The notes beneath the pieces were generated by a model. The model saw only the letters and a program-made list of their open reading frames with translations, had not been told where the DNA came from and ran no database searches. Positions 47,978-56,823 of a stretch of 64,000 nucleotides of DNA are shown piece by piece; position 1 is the stretch's first letter; every line of letters begins with the position of its first letter. A program made the position numbers and the translations under genes. This DNA comes from Flexivirga meconopsidis (GTDB taxonomy: Bacteria; Actinomycetota; Actinomycetes; Actinomycetales; Dermatophilaceae): positions 434,001-498,000 of the forward strand of contig NZ_JAOBQJ010000004.1 in NCBI RefSeq assembly GCF_026162425.1. The letters are read 5' to 3'.

Positions 47978-50023
47978 TCACTGGGAGATCGAGCTGACCG
48001 GCACCGCGGGTCCGTAGAGCTTCCGCAGCTGGGGCGCGAAATGGCGCCACCAGGCGGCGCCGCCGGCCTTGTCGAAGTGCACGCCGTCGGGGCGCAGCAC
48101 CGAGCCGTCGATCCGCGCCTGGTAGCTGCCGCCGGGGCACAGCCAGCTGCGCAGGTCGAGCACGGTCGTCCTGGGGTGGGTGCGCGCGACCTCGGCGAGT
48201 ATGTCGTTGACCGCTTGCTGACGCCGTGGGTCGTTCTGGACGTCGGCGGACGCCGCGTCCATCCGCGGGTCGACGCCGGGCAACGCCGCGGCACCGGTGG
48301 CGCCGCGCCGGTCGTAGCAAGGGATGCCCGCGAGTGCGACCGGGTAGCGCCCGTGGGCGCCCGCCACGTCGACCGCCTCGCCGTAGGCCCGGGTGAGCGC
48401 GGTGCGCCACTCGGGCGTGCCCACCCGCAGCAGGCGTCCACCGTCCCAGCGGTCGAACAGCTCGGCCGAGCCCGACACCACGACCGACAGGCGGGGCCGG
48501 GTCTGCTCGACCAGCGCCGCCCACCGCTGCTCCCAGTCGGCGCACTGCGACGTCGGCTGGGTGCGGAACTGCGCGACCTGCAACTCCTGCGGGATCGCGA
48601 TGCCGCAGCCGAGCTGGGTGCTGGAACCGAGGCTGACGTCCGGGTGGTCCCGCTGCGGGAAGTACTTCCAGAGGGTGAACGCGACCGAGTCACCGAACAG
48701 TGCGATCCGGTCCTGCCCGGAGCGCATCGGCCCGGTGACCGTGGTGATGTTGCCCGGCAGCGCCGTGCCGAAGATCGGGTCGCGTGCGTTGGCGGTGGAG
48801 ACGAACGCGCCGGTGATGCCGACGGCGAGCGCGAGGCCGGCGGCGATCACCCCGCCGTGTGGCATCAGCCGGCGCAGCGCCCCGTGCCGGATCGGCCGCT
48901 CGACCGCCCAGTCGAAGCTGTAGGCGACCACGAAGACGACGGCCATCCGCAGCACCAGGAGCGCGAGGCCGGACAGGCCGGTGCGTTGTTCGTTGAGAAT
49001 CAGGAACAGCGGCCAGTGCCAGATGTAGAGCCCGTAGATGCGCCGCCCGATCGCCGCGAGCGGCGCCCACGCGAGCAGCCGGCTGAGCAGTCCGTGGCGG
49101 ACCGTGGCCAGGTGCCAGCAGACACCGACGGCGAACAGTGCGGACACGAAGAAGCCGCCGCGGAAGACCCATTGGCTGCGGTCGTCGACGAACAGCGGTA
49201 TGACGAACAGCCACGCCAGCCCCGCCCATCCGGCGATCGCCGAGAGGGTGTCGCGGTGCAACCGCACGCCCATCAGCACGGTCACCGGACGCCGGGCGGC
49301 GTCGCGTCTGCGGCGGCTCTGTTGCGCCAGCAGCACCGCGAGCGCACAGCCGAGCAGCAGCGCCTGGGCGCGGGTGAAGGTGTTGTAGTAGACCGCCGAC
49401 GGGTCACCGTAGGGCTGATATTGCAGCGCCATCGCGACCGCCGACACCACGGCGCCGATGAGCAGCGCGGTCGGCAGCCCGCGCAGTCGGCCCTTGCGCA
49501 GCGCGAGCCAGCCGAGCAGCAGCAACGGCCAGACGAGATAGAACTGCTCCTCGATCGACAGCGACCAGGTGTGCAGCAGTGGCGAGACCGTGCTGCCGGT
49601 CTCGAAGTAGGACTGCTTGTCCTCGATGAACCGCCAGTTGGACCAGAAGGTGAGCGCCGAGATCATGTCCCAGCGGAACCGCTCGAGCGTCGTGGCGTCG
49701 GCGAGGAACTTGGCGTAGAACGCGGCGAGCAGCACCACCGCGGTCATCGCCGGCAGCAGTCGCCGCGCGCGCCCCGACCAGAAGGTCAGCAACGGAATCG
49801 TGCCCCACCGGTCCCGTTGCCGCAGCAGCAGTGAGGTGATCAGGTAGCCGCTCACCGCGAAGAACATGTCGATCGCCAGGAACGCTCCGGTCAGCACGCT
49901 CCAGCCGGCGTGGTAGAGCAGCACGACGAGGACGCCGATGCCGCGGAAGCCGTCGATCGCGGGCAGGTAATGGTCACCGGCCCGCTCGTGGATCGCCCGC
50001 CGCCGGGGTTTCGGGTCAGCCAT
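47978..50023 (-). CDS. AT3-SGNH O-acyltransferase, tandem copy 3
   Basis: A 681-residue OafA-type protein: an N-terminal acyltransferase-3 membrane domain (IDGFRGIGVLVVLLYHAGW, HTWSLSIEEQFYLVWPL, IYGLYIWHWPLF) fused to a C-terminal extracytoplasmic SGNH hydrolase domain with block I FGDSVAFT and block V DGVHFDKAGG holding the catalytic Asp-His. Such fusions transfer acetyl or other acyl groups from a cytosolic donor to outer-face polysaccharide. It overlaps copy 2 by 8 bases, so the array is co-translated. Confidence 0.87.
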   Translation of the reverse strand: MADPKPRRRAIHERAGDHYLPAIDGFRGIGVLVVLLYHAGWSVLTGAFLAIDMFFAVSGYLITSLLLRQRDRWGTIPLLTFWSGRARRLLPAMTAVVLLAAFYAKFLADATTLERFRWDMISALTFWSNWRFIEDKQSYFETGSTVSPLLHTWSLSIEEQFYLVWPLLLLGWLALRKGRLRGLPTALLIGAVVSAVAMALQYQPYGDPSAVYYNTFTRAQALLLGCALAVLLAQQSRRRRDAARRPVTVLMGVRLHRDTLSAIAGWAGLAWLFVIPLFVDDRSQWVFRGGFFVSALFAVGVCWHLATVRHGLLSRLLAWAPLAAIGRRIYGLYIWHWPLFLILNEQRTGLSGLALLVLRMAVVFVVAYSFDWAVERPIRHGALRRLMPHGGVIAAGLALAVGITGAFVSTANARDPIFGTALPGNITTVTGPMRSGQDRIALFGDSVAFTLWKYFPQRDHPDVSLGSSTQLGCGIAIPQELQVAQFRTQPTSQCADWEQRWAALVEQTRPRLSVVVSGSAELFDRWDGGRLLRVGTPEWRTALTRAYGEAVDVAGAHGRYPVALAGIPCYDRRGATGAAALPGVDPRMDAASADVQNDPRRQQAVNDILAEVARTHPRTTVLDLRSWLCPGGSYQARIDGSVLRPDGVHFDKAGGAAWWRHFAPQLRKLYGPAVPVSSISQ

Positions 50024-52001
50024 CGCGCGAGCCCGTCAACCGCACGAGTTGTGGCGCCAGCCAGCCCCAGATGACCGCCGCGCCGGCCGGGTCGAAGTGC
50101 ACACCGTCGGCGAAGAGGGTGACGCCCCCGGGGCGGGCCGGAGCACCGGCCGGGCAGACAGCGCGGCCCAGATCGATGACCGGCGCGGCGTTGCGATCTG
50201 CCCATCGCCGCAGGATCGCGTTGATGTGCACCGGTTTTCGCAGCTCGGACAGGGCAGCCGGCGCGTTCTTGCGGAACGCGCCGACAAACTCCGGCGACGC
50301 GGTCGACTCGTCCAGGCACGCCATTGTCACGACCGCGACCTTCGTGCCGGTCCGCTGCGCCCCGGCGCGCACCTCATCGAGCCGCTGCTCGACCGCTGCC
50401 GCATACCGCGGCTGGCCCAGGCTGCGGGTCTGCCCGTCGATGCGGTGCGGCAGGGTCAGCAGGGTGGAGGGGAAGATCAGCAGCAACTCGGGCCGGTCCT
50501 TGCGTAGTTGCTGCGGCCAGGCGTCCTTGGCCCGCCGGCAGTCGGCGAGGTTGCCGGTCATTCGCTCGGTCGCCGGGTTGTAGTAGGGCTCATCGAGCAG
50601 GTCGCACCCCGACACCGCCGCGTCCACCACCCGCAGCCGAGGGAAGTTCGCCTCCGGATAGTCGCCGGCCAACCGGTCCGCGACCGAATCGCCATACACC
50701 GCAACCGAAACCGCTCTCTCCGGCTTCTGGTATGACGCCTGACCCGCGACCAGCGGCACGATCCGCGTGGGTGCATCGGTCGCGGGCACCCCGGCCGATG
50801 CCTTGGCGCCCACCCCGACCGCGCCAAGCGCGAGCGCGACGATGCAGCCGGCCGCGATCGAGCGCGCGGTGAGCAGCTTGCCGGCGATCGCACGCAGCCC
50901 CTCCCGCCGGACCGGCAGCTCCAGCCGCTGGTAGGACAGCACCGCGATGCCGATGGTCAGCGCGAAGCCGAGCACCACCCGGACCGCGGCCCCATCATCG
51001 GGCATCGCCTGCGCGAGCCAGAGCCCGATCGGCCAGTGCCATAGATAGCAGCCGTAGGAGATCCGGCCGAGCGCCGCGAGCGGCGGGACCGCGAGCGCCC
51101 GCTGCAGGGGGCCGATCCGGTCGTCGGCGGCAGCCCACACCCAGGCGACCATCGCGATCGACAGGGCGAACATGCCGCCGCGGGTCATCAGATTGGTTTG
51201 CGGGTCGGCGACCACGAAGCCGATGACGCTGATCGCGAGAGCGGTCCAGCCGACGTACTGCACGGTCTGCTTGCCGAAGCGCGGCATCGGCGTGCGGTCA
51301 CCGGCGGCCCGTGGCGCCAGCCAGGCGCCGAGCGCGGCGCCGAGCAGCAGCGACTGGGCGCGGGTGTCGGTGCCGTAGTAGGTGTGCGAGCGCGCCACCT
51401 CGGATCCGACACCGACATACGCCATCCAGAGCGCCGACACCACGGCGAGCCCGACGAACACCGCGACCAGCGCACGCCGCGAGCGCAGCCAGGCGGTCAG
51501 CCCGAGCACGAGCAGCGGTGCCACGAGGTAGAACTGCTCCTCGACCGACAGCGACCAGGTGTGCTGCAACATCGACGGCTCGGTGAACTGCACGAAGTAC
51601 TGGTTGCTCTGTGAGATCAGCCGCCAGTTCATGAAGTAGCCCATGGTCGCCAGCACGTCCCAGCGCAGCGGCCCGCGCTGGGCGTCGGAGGCGAAGAGGA
51701 ATCCCCAGACCAGCACGGTGAGCAGCAGCGCACCGAGAGCCGGGAAGAGTCGTCGGGCCCGGCGGGCGTAGAACGCGCCGAAGCGCAGCTTGCCGGTCGT
51801 GACCCGTTCGGCGACGAGCAGCCGGACGATGAGGAAGCCCGACAGCACGAAGAACACGTTGAGCGTCAGCCACGCCCCCTGCAGCCGGTCGATGCCGAAG
51901 TGGTAGGTCAACAGGAAGATCACCAGCACGCCGCGGATCCCGTCGAGGGCCGGCAGGTGCGGCGCCGGCGCAGTCGACCGGCGCTCGCCCGGCGTGCTCA
52001 C
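50016..52001 (-). CDS. AT3-SGNH O-acyltransferase, tandem copy 2
   Basis: A 661-residue fusion with LDGIRGVLVIFLLTYHFG, HTWSLSVEEQFYLVAPLL and ISYGCYLWHWPIGLW in the membrane domain, and YGDSVADRL plus DGVHFDPAG in the SGNH domain. GTG at 52001 sits in a GTGA overlap with the stop of copy 1; the longer open frame upstream is a shadow of copy 1. Sequence is clearly different from copies 1 and 3 outside the motifs, so the three are old duplicates that may modify different positions. Confidence 0.86.
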   Translation of the reverse strand: MSTPGERRSTAPAPHLPALDGIRGVLVIFLLTYHFGIDRLQGAWLTLNVFFVLSGFLIVRLLVAERVTTGKLRFGAFYARRARRLFPALGALLLTVLVWGFLFASDAQRGPLRWDVLATMGYFMNWRLISQSNQYFVQFTEPSMLQHTWSLSVEEQFYLVAPLLVLGLTAWLRSRRALVAVFVGLAVVSALWMAYVGVGSEVARSHTYYGTDTRAQSLLLGAALGAWLAPRAAGDRTPMPRFGKQTVQYVGWTALAISVIGFVVADPQTNLMTRGGMFALSIAMVAWVWAAADDRIGPLQRALAVPPLAALGRISYGCYLWHWPIGLWLAQAMPDDGAAVRVVLGFALTIGIAVLSYQRLELPVRREGLRAIAGKLLTARSIAAGCIVALALGAVGVGAKASAGVPATDAPTRIVPLVAGQASYQKPERAVSVAVYGDSVADRLAGDYPEANFPRLRVVDAAVSGCDLLDEPYYNPATERMTGNLADCRRAKDAWPQQLRKDRPELLLIFPSTLLTLPHRIDGQTRSLGQPRYAAAVEQRLDEVRAGAQRTGTKVAVVTMACLDESTASPEFVGAFRKNAPAALSELRKPVHINAILRRWADRNAAPVIDLGRAVCPAGAPARPGGVTLFADGVHFDPAGAAVIWGWLAPQLVRLTGSRDG

Positions 52002-53953
52002 GGTTTGCCTGCGGGTGTGCCGGGCACCCACTTGGCGATCTGCGGCATCAACCATTTCCAGAACGCGACGGCGCCCGCCTGGGTGTAGTGCACCCCGTCG
52101 TCCCGCAGCTTCACGCCATTCACCTTCTCGGTGAATTTGCCGGTGGGACAGACGAGTTGGCTCGTGTCGGCAAGGTGCACCTGGTCCGGGTGCTTGGCCG
52201 CGAACTTCTCCAGGATGTCGTTGACGGCCGCGGCACGCTGCGGGTCGTTGCGGTCGGTCGCCATGTTGACGCCGTTGACGACGTACTTCGGCTGGCCCAG
52301 GCACGGCACCTTGGGTATGACGACCGGTAGTTTCTGCGCGCCCGCGGCCTTCTGCATGGTCTGCAGGCCTTCTTCCATCCGGCCGAGCAGGTAGTCGGCG
52401 TAGGCCGGGCTGCCGACGGCGAGGTTCTTGTCGCCCACGTAGTGGTCGAACACCTCCCACGGACCGAGGGTCCACACGACGACCTTCGGTTTGGTGCTGC
52501 CGACCCCGTCGGACCAGTGCATGAAGACGTTGTCGCAGCCCTTCTCCGACGGCTGCCGTTTGCCGCTGACGATGACGTTCTGCTCGGCGGTGCCGCAGCC
52601 GAAATCGACTGTCGCGGTGGGTTTCACGTCCGGGTAAACCTGCTTGGGGAAGTTGTAGCCGAGGCTGAAGCCGACCGAGTCCCCGACGATGAGCAGTGAG
52701 TATTTGCCGTCGCCTTCCCCGGACACGACGGTGTTGGATCCGGCCTGCGCGGCAGGCGCGAGACGCAGACCGTTGACCGAGAGCGCGATAACGGCTGCGG
52801 TCGCGGCGACCGCAGCGAGCGGGACGACGGCGCTGATCCGCTTCCCGAGCCGCCGTAGCGCACCCTTGCGGATCGGGTTCTCGACCAGATAATAGGAAGC
52901 GGTCGCCAGCAGGAAGGTGGCTGCGAACCGGGCGATCTGCAACGGCACGCCCGAGATGTTCAGGTGCTCGGGCGTCATCACCACGAAGAGCGGGAAGTGC
53001 CATAGGTACAGCCCGTAGGACAGCATCCCGATCCAGGCCAGCGGCCGCCACGAGATGACGCGCGCCACCGAGCTGGCCGGCAGCAACTCGACCGACAGGA
53101 TCAGCAGCGCGAACATCGAGTCGAAGAGCAGATAGCCGCCGTAGAACACCCAGCCGCTCGCCGGGATGAAGAAGAACCAGAAGAGCGTCAGCGCAGCGAC
53201 AACCCACCCGAGCACGACGATCTCGGTGCGCCGCTTCGCGGTGAAAGCGGCGAGCCGCTGGCGCGGCACCATCGACAACGCGACCGCGAGCGCGGCGCCG
53301 ACCAGGATGTCCTGCATCCGGGTGTCGGTGCCGTAGTAGACCCGCGACGGGTCGCCGCCCGGCACATAGACCAGCGCCATCACCAGGGCCGACAGCCCGG
53401 CGAGCGCGATCATCACCGCCAGGATCTTGCCGCGCCCGCCCCGCCCGAAGGCCTTGAACAACACGATCATCAGGATCGGGAAGATCAGGTAGTACTGCTC
53501 CTCGATGCCCAGCGTCCAGGCGTGCTTGAACGGTGACTCGACCGCGGTGCCGAACTGCTCAAAATAGGACTGGCCGGTGAGGATCATCCGCCAGTTGGCG
53601 ACGTAGAACAGCGCGGCGAGACCGTCACCCTTGATCGTGGCCGGCGTCTGGTCGCCGAAGATGCGCGGCACCGCGAGTGACACCACGACGAGCATCAGCA
53701 GCAGCGCCGGCAGCAGGCGCTTGGCCCGCCGCGCGTAGAAGCCGACCAGATCGATCGAACCCCACCGGTCCAGCTCCTTCAGCAGCAGCCCGGTGATCAG
53801 GTAGCCGGACACCACGAAGAAGACGTTCACCGACCAGTAGCCGCCGGTTACCCAGTCGTAGGGCACGTGGAACAGCATGATCGTCAGCACCGAGACGGCA
53901 CGCAGGCCGTCGAGCGCCGGGCGGTAACCGCCGCCGGTGGGTCGTGGGCTCAT
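51998..53953 (-). CDS. AT3-SGNH O-acyltransferase, tandem copy 1
   Basis: A 651-residue fusion and the first of three in a row. LDGLRAVSVLTIMLFHVPYDW, HAWTLGIEEQYYLIFPIL and LSYGLYLWHFPLF mark the AT3 domain; VGDSVGFSLGYNFP and DGVHYTQAG mark SGNH blocks I and V. The membrane domain keeps the Arg and His that are essential in OafA proteins. It is 64 bases downstream of the nucleotidyltransferase gene, so the operon may begin at 54998. Confidence 0.87.
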   Translation of the reverse strand: MSPRPTGGGYRPALDGLRAVSVLTIMLFHVPYDWVTGGYWSVNVFFVVSGYLITGLLLKELDRWGSIDLVGFYARRAKRLLPALLLMLVVVSLAVPRIFGDQTPATIKGDGLAALFYVANWRMILTGQSYFEQFGTAVESPFKHAWTLGIEEQYYLIFPILMIVLFKAFGRGGRGKILAVMIALAGLSALVMALVYVPGGDPSRVYYGTDTRMQDILVGAALAVALSMVPRQRLAAFTAKRRTEIVVLGWVVAALTLFWFFFIPASGWVFYGGYLLFDSMFALLILSVELLPASSVARVISWRPLAWIGMLSYGLYLWHFPLFVVMTPEHLNISGVPLQIARFAATFLLATASYYLVENPIRKGALRRLGKRISAVVPLAAVAATAAVIALSVNGLRLAPAAQAGSNTVVSGEGDGKYSLLIVGDSVGFSLGYNFPKQVYPDVKPTATVDFGCGTAEQNVIVSGKRQPSEKGCDNVFMHWSDGVGSTKPKVVVWTLGPWEVFDHYVGDKNLAVGSPAYADYLLGRMEEGLQTMQKAAGAQKLPVVIPKVPCLGQPKYVVNGVNMATDRNDPQRAAAVNDILEKFAAKHPDQVHLADTSQLVCPTGKFTEKVNGVKLRDDGVHYTQAGAVAFWKWLMPQIAKWVPGTPAGKP

Positions 53954-54017
53954 CTGCTCGTTATTACGTCGGGGTCAGGTCGGTGCGTCGCGTCAGCATA
54001 GTCACGTGAGACGGCGG

Positions 54018-54998
54018 TCACAGCGTGGGCGTACCGGCGGGTAGCGAATCTGTGACCACCGTGTCCGCCAGCTGTATGCCGTCCGGCACCCGCGTGCCGG
54101 GCGCGACCACGCACCGGTCGAGCCCCACGCCGGCGCCGACGCGCGCTCCGGGCAGCACCACCGTGCCCCGTAGTTGCGCGTCCCGCGCCACGACGGCATC
54201 GGCGTGCACGCTGCTGCCGTCGGCGATCTGCGCCGAAGGTGCCACGTCTGCGGAGGCTGCGACATACCTCTGCGGGTCGCCCGCCGGTGCGTCGGGCAGC
54301 GCGCCGGTTACCGCGTCCGCGCTCGCGTCGCGATAGGCGAACGGGTCGCCGACGTCCCGGAAGTAGCCGTCGGCGACGTGCCCGAGCACCGGCATACCGC
54401 TATCGACCAGGCGTGGGAAGACATCACGTTCGAGCGAGGCCGGGCGCGCCGGGAGTCCCCGCAGCAGCGCCGCGTCGATCACGTAACTGCCCGCGTTGAT
54501 GGTGCCGGGACCGCTGCCGGTCTTCTCGGCAAATTCCAGCACCCGGCCGTCCACCGCCAGCCGCACCGAGCCGTATGCCGCGACATCCGGCACCTGCCGC
54601 ACGTGCAGGCACAGTGCGCGGCCGTCGGCGGCGCCCAGCTGGGCGCGCAGGTCGTGGCTGGACAACAGGTCGCCGTTGAGCACGATCAGCCGGTCGGCCT
54701 CCGGCAGCTCCCGGGCCGCCGCGGCAGCCGCGCCACCGGTGCCGAGCGGCGTGTCCTCGGCGACATACGACAGGGCCACGCCGTAGTCGCTGCCGTCGCC
54801 CAGCGCCGCCGGGAAGTCGGCGGCCCGGTAGCCGGTGGCGATGACGACCCGCCGCACCCCGACCGCCGCGAGCCGGCGCAACTGGTAGCCGATCAGCGGC
54901 TCACGACCCAACGGCAGCAACGGTTTTGGCCGGTTGTCGGTCAGTGGCCGCATCCGGGAGCCGACGCCGCCGGCCAGCACCACGGCCGACACGTTCAT
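54018..54998 (-). CDS. Sugar nucleotidyltransferase (NDP-sugar pyrophosphorylase), possible HddC- or ManC-like
   Basis: A 326-residue enzyme with the nucleotidyltransferase signature GGVGSRMRPLTDNRPKP (residues 10-26), VLNGDLL (metal-binding Asp) and YFRDVGDPFAYRDA, followed by a C-terminal left-handed beta-helix segment of hexapeptide repeats. The family includes mannose-1-phosphate and heptose-1-phosphate guanylyltransferases. Because hddA, gmhA and gmhB in this locus lack a partner HddC, this gene is the best local candidate, but GDP-mannose synthesis is equally possible. It is divergent from the GT-C-like gene at 55077. Confidence 0.75.
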   Translation of the reverse strand: MNVSAVVLAGGVGSRMRPLTDNRPKPLLPLGREPLIGYQLRRLAAVGVRRVVIATGYRAADFPAALGDGSDYGVALSYVAEDTPLGTGGAAAAAARELPEADRLIVLNGDLLSSHDLRAQLGAADGRALCLHVRQVPDVAAYGSVRLAVDGRVLEFAEKTGSGPGTINAGSYVIDAALLRGLPARPASLERDVFPRLVDSGMPVLGHVADGYFRDVGDPFAYRDASADAVTGALPDAPAGDPQRYVAASADVAPSAQIADGSSVHADAVVARDAQLRGTVVLPGARVGAGVGLDRCVVAPGTRVPDGIQLADTVVTDSLPAGTPTL

Positions 54999-55076
54999 GC
55001 AGGCATTATGCGCATTCGCCGTACCAACGGGTAACGTGCGCGGGACATCCGCGACCGAGATCTCTGGAGGAGCAGC

Positions 55077-56753
55077 ATGCCCGTGTCGGTCGCGCGACGG
55101 CTGCGGACCATCGCCCGCTCCCCCGTCACCTACCTGGTGCTGATTGCGCTCATCCCGCTGGTGCTGGCCTACCTGCGCACCGTCGCGCACGGCTGGTCCC
55201 CGGAGGGTGACGACGCCGTGATCGCCGACCGGATCCGGATGGTGTTCAGCACCAATCCGCCGGTGATGGGCCAGAACTCAACCTCCGGTCTGCAGCCCGG
55301 CAAGGTCGACAGCCACCACCCGGGTCCGCTCGAGTTCTACCTGGCCGCTCCGGTCGCGTTGCTCTTCGGTTTCCACAACCTCGGCATCCTCACCGCCGTG
55401 CTCGTCGTCAACGCCCTCGCGATCGCCGGCACCGTGCTGATCGCCTGGCGGCTGCGCGGGCTGCGCACCGCCATCCCGATCACCGCGGCGGTCGTCGTGC
55501 TGCAGTGGGTGCTCGGGCCGGAGGTGCTGGTCCGGCCGCTCAACACCTACGTCGCGGCGCTGCCGGCGTTGCTGGTGCTGGTCAGCGCCTGGGCCGTCCT
55601 CGACGGCTACCTCGCGATGCTCTGGGTGTATGTCGTGAGCGCTTCGTATGTCGCGCAGGCCAACCTGGCGTTCACCCCGTTCGTGGTCGGGCTGACCGTG
55701 GTGCTCGCGCTGGTCGGTCTGGTCCGGCTGCTGCGCCGACGCGACGATCCGGACCGGTCCCCGGAGCAACGCCGCAAGCTGCTGCGCTCGTGGGCGATCG
55801 CCGGCGGGGTGCTGGTGCTGGTGTGGCTGCCGTCGCTGCTCGAGTTGGTGCTCTACTCCCCCAACAACCTGACCCAGCTGTGGCGCTATCGCAGCGAGTC
55901 GAAGGCGACCGGGACGCCCTGGTCGCGCGCGTTCGCCTACCCGCTGGGTCAGCTCGGCAGTCTCGGCTTCGGCCGGTTCACCGACGGGTATGCCGCGACG
56001 CGCGGCGGGCTCGCCGCGTCGTTCGGAGCGGTCGTGCTCGTGCTGGCGGCACTCGGCGGGTTCGCCGGGCGCAAGCTGCCGCGGACCGCCGGCAGCACCG
56101 CCTGCGGTGTCGCGCTTGTTGCGGTCGCGGCCGAGACCTGGGGCCTGACCTACATGGCCGGGTTCCCGGTGACCTACTGGACGATGCCGGTCTTCGCGAT
56201 CGGGGTCTTCCTGATCGCGGCTCTCGTCATACGAGGTTGGGAGCTGGCGCCGGCCCACGTGCGGACGTTCCGGCTCGGGCCCGGGGGCTGGCGCGCGGCG
56301 GGGGCAGTCGCGGCGCTGTTCGCGGTGTTCGCCTCCGTCGGTGCCACGGCCCCGAACTGGACGGCGATGGACCGGGCGCGCACCGCGACCGACCGGCTGA
56401 TCCCGTACCTGTCCCAGCACGTGGCACCCGGCTCGGGGGTCAAGGTCGGCGGCACCGGGCTCACGGCGCTCACCATGAACTCGGCGGTCGGATTCCAGTT
56501 GGACCGACGCGGTTATCACGCCTACTACATGCTGGCCCGAAAAACCCCAGAGGACACCGACGCCTACCACGTGGACGCCGCCGACCCGCTGCCGCCGGAC
56601 TCGTACGCGCAGGTAAGCCTCGTCGAAGCCAGGCCCGACGGCAGTTGGCCGGCGCCGCCCGCCGGCACCCAGGTCGTCGACCTGGTGCCCGCCGATAAGG
56701 GTGGTCCGGCGGTCCGCGCCTGGGTGCGCGTGCCCGATCAGCTGCGCCCCTGA
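55077..56753 (+). CDS. GT-C-like polytopic membrane protein, paralogue 2
   Basis: A 558-residue membrane protein paralogous to the one at 45371-47056. Shared blocks are HGWSPEGDDAVI (acidic first outer loop), HHPGPLEFYLAAP, VRPLNTY, VYVVSASYVAQANLAF and VLVLVWLPSLLELVLYSPNNLTQLW. About 11 helices, then a short extracytoplasmic C-terminal domain. ATG at 55077 follows GGAGGAG. Divergent from the nucleotidyltransferase. Catalytic function is inferred from topology and context only. Confidence 0.65.
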   Translation: MPVSVARRLRTIARSPVTYLVLIALIPLVLAYLRTVAHGWSPEGDDAVIADRIRMVFSTNPPVMGQNSTSGLQPGKVDSHHPGPLEFYLAAPVALLFGFHNLGILTAVLVVNALAIAGTVLIAWRLRGLRTAIPITAAVVVLQWVLGPEVLVRPLNTYVAALPALLVLVSAWAVLDGYLAMLWVYVVSASYVAQANLAFTPFVVGLTVVLALVGLVRLLRRRDDPDRSPEQRRKLLRSWAIAGGVLVLVWLPSLLELVLYSPNNLTQLWRYRSESKATGTPWSRAFAYPLGQLGSLGFGRFTDGYAATRGGLAASFGAVVLVLAALGGFAGRKLPRTAGSTACGVALVAVAAETWGLTYMAGFPVTYWTMPVFAIGVFLIAALVIRGWELAPAHVRTFRLGPGGWRAAGAVAALFAVFASVGATAPNWTAMDRARTATDRLIPYLSQHVAPGSGVKVGGTGLTALTMNSAVGFQLDRRGYHAYYMLARKTPEDTDAYHVDAADPLPPDSYAQVSLVEARPDGSWPAPPAGTQVVDLVPADKGGPAVRAWVRVPDQLRP

Positions 56754-56823
56754 CCGGGCACCGGCGAGCAGCCGGCGCCGCGCCCCGCGCAAGTTACCCC
56801 GGCGAAGCCCACTGGTGAGTAAC

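Noticed and set aside
50016-53207. Single 1063-codon acyltransferase frame
   Set aside because: The first 402 codons are a shadow of the upstream acyltransferase; the real gene begins at GTG 52001.
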